From positions 1-9,923 of the forward strand of contig JACQHI010000472.1 in NCBI GenBank assembly GCA_016199105.1: a stretch of DNA of 9,923 nt, in the 5' to 3' direction. A program made the translations under genes and the position numbers. This document shows, piece after piece, positions 6,692-9,923 of this stretch. Below the pieces are notes generated by a model. It did not search any database. It had not been told where the DNA came from and saw nothing but the letters and a program-made list of their open reading frames with translations. Source of the stretch: Lentisphaerota bacterium (GTDB lineage Bacteria > Verrucomicrobiota > Kiritimatiellia > JAAZAB01). How positions within the stretch are numbered: the stretch's first letter is position 1; every line of letters begins with the position of its first letter.

Positions 6692-7666
6692 ATGAAAAAC
6701 GACGCCTGGCATGACATCCGGGAAGCGGTCCTGAAGGGTCGCGCCGTATCCCCCGAAACGGCCCTGGCCATTTTGCGCAGCGCCCCGCACGAGCTCCCGG
6801 ATCTCCTGGCGGCCGCCACCCGCCTGCGCCGCCGCTTTTTCGGGGACAGGGTTTTTTTCTGCTCCATCCTGAGCGCCCGGAGCGGCGCCTGCACGGAAGA
6901 CTGCGCGTTCTGCGCCCAATCGGCTCATCACTCGACGGGCATCGAACGCTACGGGCTTCGCTCCGTGAAAACCATGAAACAGGCTTTCCGGGACGCCCTG
7001 CCGAATCCCATCGATCATTTCGGCATCGTCACCAGTGGAAACACGCTTCACCCCGGGGGAGTCGCCCGGATCTGCGGACTGGTCCGCCGGAACCGGCATC
7101 CCCGCGTGGCCTGGTGCGCCTCGCTGGGCTCTCTTTCCCTGGACCAGCTCAAGGCCTTGAAAGCGGCCGGACTCCAACGCTTTCATCACAATCTGGAAAC
7201 GGCCGAAAGCTTTTTCCCGTCCATCTGTTCCACCCACTCCTGGCGGGATCGGTTGATATTGTTGCGGCGCGTCCGGAAGGCGGGTCTGGAAATCTGTTCC
7301 GGAGGAATCCTCGGCCTGGGGGAAAGCCCGGCTCAGCGGGTGGAATTGGCCGTGACGCTGGCCCGGGAAAAAGTGGATTCCATCCCCGTTAATTTTCTCA
7401 TTCCGGTTCCGGGGACCCGCCTGGAAAAGCGGACGCCCCTGGCGCCGCTCGACATGCTCCGCAGCATCGTCATGTTCCGCCTCGTTCATCCGCGGGCGGA
7501 ACTCAAGGTTTGCGCGGGCCGCACGCACCTGCGGGAACTGCAGTCCCTCGTGTTTTACGCCGGAGCCACCGGCTTCATGATCGGCCCGCTGCTGACCGTG
7601 GCCGGCCGCGACGTCGCCCAGGATCTTCAACTGCTGAAGGATTTGGAGATCCCCTTGCCGCGATGA
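6692..7666 (+). CDS. bioB: Biotin synthase (radical SAM), variant auxiliary-cluster ligands
   Basis: This enzyme inserts sulfur into dethiobiotin to make biotin. The 324-residue product has the radical SAM motif CTEDCAFC (C67, C71, C74) followed by AQSAHHSTG. It also has WCASLGSLS (C142), HHNLETAESFF, ICSGGILGLGE (C202), DSIPVNFL and KVCAGR (272-277). Alignment from memory to E. coli BioB is gap-free from C53 to C188. It gives C128 = C142 and C188 = C202, but C97 = G111. Arg260 aligns with K272 after a 2-residue gap, and Ser262 with C274. So two of the four classical [2Fe-2S] ligands are missing and one new cysteine is present, which recalls the 'Type II' biotin synthases of strict anaerobes. 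The start is uncertain: ATG at 6638, 6650 or 6692 are all in frame and none has a good ribosome site. 6692 best matches family length. A TTGACC/TACATC pair at 6656-6684 might give a near-leaderless message from 6692, but it is weak. No other biotin gene is nearby. Confidence 0.93.
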   Translation: MKNDAWHDIREAVLKGRAVSPETALAILRSAPHELPDLLAAATRLRRRFFGDRVFFCSILSARSGACTEDCAFCAQSAHHSTGIERYGLRSVKTMKQAFRDALPNPIDHFGIVTSGNTLHPGGVARICGLVRRNRHPRVAWCASLGSLSLDQLKALKAAGLQRFHHNLETAESFFPSICSTHSWRDRLILLRRVRKAGLEICSGGILGLGESPAQRVELAVTLAREKVDSIPVNFLIPVPGTRLEKRTPLAPLDMLRSIVMFRLVHPRAELKVCAGRTHLRELQSLVFYAGATGFMIGPLLTVAGRDVAQDLQLLKDLEIPLPR

Positions 7667-7678
7667 AGGTGACGGTTC

Positions 7679-7699
7679 AGATTCGTCGAAGACGAATCT
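7679..7699. terminator. Hairpin between convergent bioB and the SH3b gene
   Basis: AGATTCGTC (7679-7687) and GACGAATCT (7691-7699) pair perfectly over 9 bp with a 3-nt loop, 12 nt past the bioB stop. On the minus strand it overlaps the stop codon of the SH3b gene (7698-7700). Only ATTT follows on the plus strand, so it lacks a proper U-tract. It may be a weak bidirectional terminator or a 3'-end protecting stem. Confidence 0.5.
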
Positions 7700-8702
7700 A
7701 TTTCACGACGATCTGGATTTGTTCGGGCACGATCATCGGATGGCGCTTGCCCTCCACCCAATACTCACGGCCGCCGATCGCCAGCGTTCGCCCCAGCAAC
7801 GCGTTCATCTGGTCGCGATTCCCTTTGACATAGCACAGCATGCGGGTTTCACCCTCGCTGTCGATGACCACCAACCGGTAGCGGCTGGGCCTGCGGAAGA
7901 AATAGCCCGTCTGCTTCAGCACGCCTTCAACCTGCTTCCACTGCCCCTGCCCCACGCCGGCAATGAGTTTGACGTCGGCCGGCGGCGCGATCGCCGGCGC
8001 CGCACCCGTCCTCGTTACCGTCTTCTCCGCAGGCTCGACCGGCGGAAGGGCCTCTTGCCTGGGGGGCGACGGCGCGAGCTCCACCCGATCGTGTTTCTCC
8101 GGCGAAGGAACAACCGGCGCGGGCTGACTTCCCCCCCGGCTGACAGGCAGGACTGCCTGTCTTACTGGGGGTAAGTCGGCCATTCCGGGTGGAACCGGCT
8201 TCGGGGACTCCATCCGGGATTCCGTTTTCGCCGTTTCGCCCTTCGATTCCCGTATGATCCTGGGCGACAACAACTCCACGAGCGAACGGGACACCCACAG
8301 CGAACAGGACTCGGGGGGTGCGATTTTCACCCATTTGTCGTGCGTGCCGCGGACCGTCACCGAACCGCCCTGCTGCAATTGCCCCACGCTCGAGAAATTG
8401 ATCCCCGCATTCGCCCTAACATTCACCCGGGGCGCCGTGATTGTCCCATCTTTCACAAAATCGCTGTGGATCCATAAATCGATGGCGGGGGGCGCCACGA
8501 CTTCCACCCAATCCTTGTCCATCGTCTTCACCGCGAGAATGTCGTTTTCCGACATCTGGCCCACCACCTCGGCATTGGTTTGCGGTTTCGCGCGCAAATT
8601 CACATGGTCGCGAATCACCCGGACACTCGCCAGGGAATTCGTTTGCGCCCGGACCGCCCATGCGACGCCGAGGCCCAGCATCACCGCCCACAACGTTTTC
8701 AT
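7698..8702 (-). CDS. Secreted protein with two SH3b domains and an uncharacterised C-terminal domain
   Basis: The 334-residue product starts with a signal peptide (MKTLWAVMLGLGVAWAVRAQ, cleavage near 18-20). Two bacterial SH3-like domains follow, at about 26-85 and 88-145. They share the patterns VNLRAKPQTNAEVVGQ / VNVRANAGINFSSVGQ and a W-I/V-S ending. SH3b domains commonly bind cell-wall peptides, so a periplasmic or wall-associated role is inferred. A low-complexity Pro/Glu/Ala linker runs from about 146 to 245. Residues 175-194 of it are encoded by a palindromic DNA repeat (8122-8181). The C-terminal ~85 residues (250-334) form a separate beta-rich domain rich in charged and aromatic residues. 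It contains GYFFRRPSRYRLVVID and REYWVEGKRHP and I do not recognise it. AGGAG lies 6 nt before the ATG at 8702 (8709-8713). The gene is 51 nt downstream of the pseudouridine synthase gene, so it is probably the last gene of that unit. No catalytic motif is visible. Confidence 0.85.
   Translation of the reverse strand: MKTLWAVMLGLGVAWAVRAQTNSLASVRVIRDHVNLRAKPQTNAEVVGQMSENDILAVKTMDKDWVEVVAPPAIDLWIHSDFVKDGTITAPRVNVRANAGINFSSVGQLQQGGSVTVRGTHDKWVKIAPPESCSLWVSRSLVELLSPRIIRESKGETAKTESRMESPKPVPPGMADLPPVRQAVLPVSRGGSQPAPVVPSPEKHDRVELAPSPPRQEALPPVEPAEKTVTRTGAAPAIAPPADVKLIAGVGQGQWKQVEGVLKQTGYFFRRPSRYRLVVIDSEGETRMLCYVKGNRDQMNALLGRTLAIGGREYWVEGKRHPMIVPEQIQIVVK
8122..8181. repeat. Palindromic repeat element inside the SH3b gene
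   Basis: Two nested inverted repeats are visible. The outer arms are GGCTGACTTCCCCC (8122-8135) and GGGGGTAAGTCGGCC (8167-8181), complementary except for one inserted base and one wobble. The inner arms, GACAGGCAG (8142-8150) and CTGCCTGTC (8153-8161), are perfect around 2 nt. Both outer arms recur in the intergenic element at 9802-9831. The DNA is read in frame as part of the protein's proline-rich linker (about residues 175-194), so it seems to be a repeat that became coding. Confidence 0.75.
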
Positions 8703-8753
8703 GCGTGTCTCCTAGTTCCCTCTTCTCCGTTCATCATAAAAGTTGATGGCGGT

Positions 8754-9521
8754 TCATGATGGTGAAGGCACTGACGCCTCGTGCGCGGCTGCGCCGTTGC
8801 CCGTATCGGCCAGATGCCGCAACACGGCCAATTCTTGTTCCGACACCGGCCTCCATTTTCCCGGACCGATCCCGTTCAAGCGCAGCGGCCCGATGCCGAT
8901 TCGTTTCAGCCGTTTCACCGGACGCCCCAACGCCGCCAACAGGCGGCGGACATGCCGGTTGCGTCCCTCCCGCAACACCAGTTCGTATTGATCGCGCGCT
9001 CCCGGCGCTTCCACTTCCGTCACGGATTCGACCCGGAGTGTTTCCCCTTCGGACACCACCCCTTGCGCCATCCGGGTTTTCTCCCCCGGCGTCAGCCGGC
9101 CTTCAATCCAGACCCGGTAGATCTTCTTGATCTCGAATCGCGGATGCATCAACGTGTGGGCGAGCTCGCCGTCATTCGTCACGATGAGCAGCCCCTCGCT
9201 GTACCGATCGAGCCGGCCGACGGTGAACACCCGCCGGCCCAAAAACGAAAAAAAATGAGCGAACGTCAACCGCCCCCGCGGATCATGGGCTGTACAGAGA
9301 ACATCGCGCGGCTTGTTGAACAGAAGAACGACCTTCCCCTCCGGACGGACAGGCCGGCCATCCACCTGCACTCTGCGGGCGGCCGGCGCGATGCATGTCC
9401 CCAGGCGGGTGACGACCTCGCCATCCACCGTGACGCGCCCCGCCGCGATCAAGGCCTCACACGCTCGCCGGGAACCGACCCCGCACTCCGATAAAAACTT
9501 ATGAAGCCTGACTTCAGACAT
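8754..9521 (-). CDS. rRNA pseudouridine synthase, RsuA/RluB family
   Basis: This enzyme isomerises a specific uridine of ribosomal RNA to pseudouridine. From the ATG at 9521 it has 255 residues. An N-terminal S4 RNA-binding domain (about 3-62) includes RLHKFLSECGVGSRRACEALI and the GRVTVDG turn. The catalytic domain carries LLFNKPRDVLCT and the family signature GRLDRYSEGLLIVTNDGELAH, with the catalytic aspartate at D105. The later EGRNRHVRRLLAALG matches the conserved EGRNRQVRRM region. It resembles RluB (23S rRNA) slightly more than RsuA (16S rRNA), but the target base cannot be settled by eye. A GTG at 9551 could add 10 residues. The ATG is preferred because the S4 domain begins right after it and it overlaps the stop of the upstream gene by 8 nt (ATGTCTGA), a classic coupling arrangement. 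Catalytic residues are intact. Confidence 0.94.
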   Translation of the reverse strand: MSEVRLHKFLSECGVGSRRACEALIAAGRVTVDGEVVTRLGTCIAPAARRVQVDGRPVRPEGKVVLLFNKPRDVLCTAHDPRGRLTFAHFFSFLGRRVFTVGRLDRYSEGLLIVTNDGELAHTLMHPRFEIKKIYRVWIEGRLTPGEKTRMAQGVVSEGETLRVESVTEVEAPGARDQYELVLREGRNRHVRRLLAALGRPVKRLKRIGIGPLRLNGIGPGKWRPVSEQELAVLRHLADTGNGAAAHEASVPSPS

Positions 9522-9669
9522 CCGGCTTGGTTTTGGGAAGTCCGAGACCACGATTGCCCTCTTTCCACTTCCCCCGGGCTTTCAACAGGTCGACCCGTTC
9601 AAACCGCTTCAACACATTCCGCTTGGTTTTGATCTTGTTGGCGGATTTCAAACTGGCATGTTGCGACAT
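9514..9669 (-). CDS. Small basic protein of the Chlamydiae/Verrucomicrobia type
   Basis: This 51-residue protein starts MSQHASLKSANKIKTKRN, continues with VLKRFERVDLLKARGKW, and ends GLGLPKTKPDV. It is very rich in Lys and Arg and has no membrane segment or signal peptide. The pattern (SLKS near the start, NVLKRFERVxLLKxRGxW in the middle, GLPKTK at the end) matches, from memory, the 'small basic protein' family restricted to Chlamydiae and Verrucomicrobia, suspected to act on rRNA or the ribosome. Its exact function is unknown. GGGAGA lies 5 nt before the ATG (9675-9680). The last 8 nt overlap the start of the rRNA pseudouridine synthase gene, which supports a ribosome-linked role and co-translation. 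It is short enough to be missed by automatic gene calling. A full ORF, a ribosome site, gene overlap and the family pattern together make it real. Confidence 0.88.
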   Translation of the reverse strand: MSQHASLKSANKIKTKRNVLKRFERVDLLKARGKWKEGNRGLGLPKTKPDV

Positions 9670-9698
9670 AACGCTCTCCCGTTCTAATCAGGTCCAGT

Positions 9699-9719
9699 GT
9701 TCAGGGTTCGGGGTTCAGG
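9699..9719. repeat. Three tandem heptamers upstream of the small basic protein gene
   Basis: GTTCAGG, GTTCGGG and GTTCAGG follow one another without gaps. A weaker fourth unit, GTCCAGT, precedes them at 9692-9698. The run lies in the presumed leader, 30 nt upstream of the start codon. It could be a binding site or simple low-complexity repetition. Confidence 0.55.
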
Positions 9720-9733
9720 AAATCCACAGCGCA

Positions 9734-9761
9734 TCCTTACCATAATGCGGCGCAAAGTCAA
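9734..9761 (-). promoter_or_regulatory. Possible promoter for the small basic protein - pseudouridine synthase - SH3b unit
   Basis: On the minus strand TTGACT (9761-9756) is a good -35 match. It is followed after 16 bp by TAAGGA (9739-9734), a poor -10. A start near 9727 would give a leader of about 57 nt carrying the heptamer repeats. It is the best candidate upstream of the gene cluster, but the -10 is weak. Confidence 0.35.
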
Positions 9762-9787
9762 AATGTTATTCCAACCGAAACGGCAAA

Positions 9788-9859
9788 GGGCCACTGGCAT
9801 AGGGGGAAGTCAGCCAAGAATGGCCGACTTACGCTTTCAAACCCTTCGGTCAGTGGCCC
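9788..9859. repeat. Nested palindromic repeat element, intergenic copy
   Basis: The outer arms GGGCCACTG (9788-9796) and CAGTGGCCC (9851-9859) are perfectly complementary. The inner arms AAGTCAGCCA (9807-9816) and TGGCCGACTT (9821-9830) pair with one mismatch around AGAA. The string GGGGGAAGTCAGCC (9802-9815) is the exact reverse complement of 8122-8135, and GGCCGACTTAC that of 8171-8181, so this is the same repeat family with the arms in the opposite arrangement. It begins immediately after the stop codon of the gene at the right edge and may act as a transcript end. Confidence 0.75.
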
Positions 9860-9923
9860 CTACCGGCCAAAGCCCGCCTTCCGCATGCGATCCAGGGTCA
9901 ACGCGGAGTCGGGCCCGGCTCCG
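9860..9923 (-). CDS. C-terminal end of an unidentified gene (runs off the right edge)
   Basis: On the minus strand one frame is open from the window edge to a TAG at 9862-9860. It encodes 20 residues ending LTLDRMRKAGFGR. Composition and codon use resemble the other genes here, and the palindromic element starts right after the stop, as expected at a gene end. A second frame also stays open for a similar length, so the call is tentative. Too little is present to name the protein. Confidence 0.4.
   Translation of the reverse strand, partial: GAGPDSALTLDRMRKAGFGR

Noticed and set aside
6557..7630. N-terminal extension of the NFU protein to 432 residues
   Set aside because: The extension is antisense to bioB; the standard 74-residue NFU domain starts at 6556 with a good ribosome site.
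9522..9551. GTG start at 9551 for the pseudouridine synthase
   Set aside because: It would add ten residues outside the S4 domain and lie deep inside the upstream gene; the ATG at 9521 with an 8-nt stop overlap is the better start.

Overview
The window looks like chromosomal DNA of a GC-rich bacterium from the PVC superphylum (Planctomycetota-Verrucomicrobiota-Chlamydiota), and a Verrucomicrobiota/Kiritimatiellota-type anaerobe fits best. The strongest clue is a 51-residue very basic protein at 9514-9669. It resembles, from memory, the 'small basic protein' family known from Chlamydiae and Verrucomicrobia. A biotin synthase with non-standard auxiliary-cluster ligands, a large secreted FG-GAP repeat protein and dispersed palindromic repeats fit the same picture. 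The phylum is inferred, not proven.

Layout. 11-87: a complete tRNA-Arg(ACG) on the plus strand. 88-358: no gene, but a long near-perfect hairpin (141-220) and a decayed half-copy of its arm (243-266). 359-769 (minus): a short lysozyme/transglycosylase-like protein with a consensus sigma70 promoter at 812-840. 852-893: a strong intrinsic terminator serving the next gene. 917-3634 (minus): a 905-residue secreted modular protein (two galactose-binding-like plus Ig-like units, then six FG-GAP repeats). 3635-3841: its leader and probable promoter. 3842-6325 (minus): glycogen phosphorylase, only 6 nt downstream of an NFU-type Fe-S protein gene (6332-6556). 6692-7666 (plus): biotin synthase, divergent from the NFU gene. 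7679-7699: a hairpin between convergent genes. 9669 to 7698 (minus): a probable three-gene unit made of the small basic protein, an RsuA/RluB-type pseudouridine synthase that overlaps it by 8 nt, and a secreted SH3b protein. 9670-9859: promoter-like sequence, a heptamer repeat and a nested palindrome. 9860-9922 (minus): the last 20 codons of a gene that runs off the right edge.

How the genes work together. The small basic protein and the rRNA pseudouridine synthase look translationally coupled, which suggests a ribosome-related job. The NFU protein could serve Fe-S enzymes such as the divergent biotin synthase, and it also shares a transcript with glycogen phosphorylase. The secreted modular protein, the SH3b protein and the lysozyme-like protein belong to the cell envelope or exterior.

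No mobile element, CRISPR array or defence locus was seen. The two most interesting points are the altered auxiliary Fe-S ligands of biotin synthase, and a palindromic repeat that sits in frame inside the SH3b gene and has a second copy in the intergenic DNA at 9788-9859.
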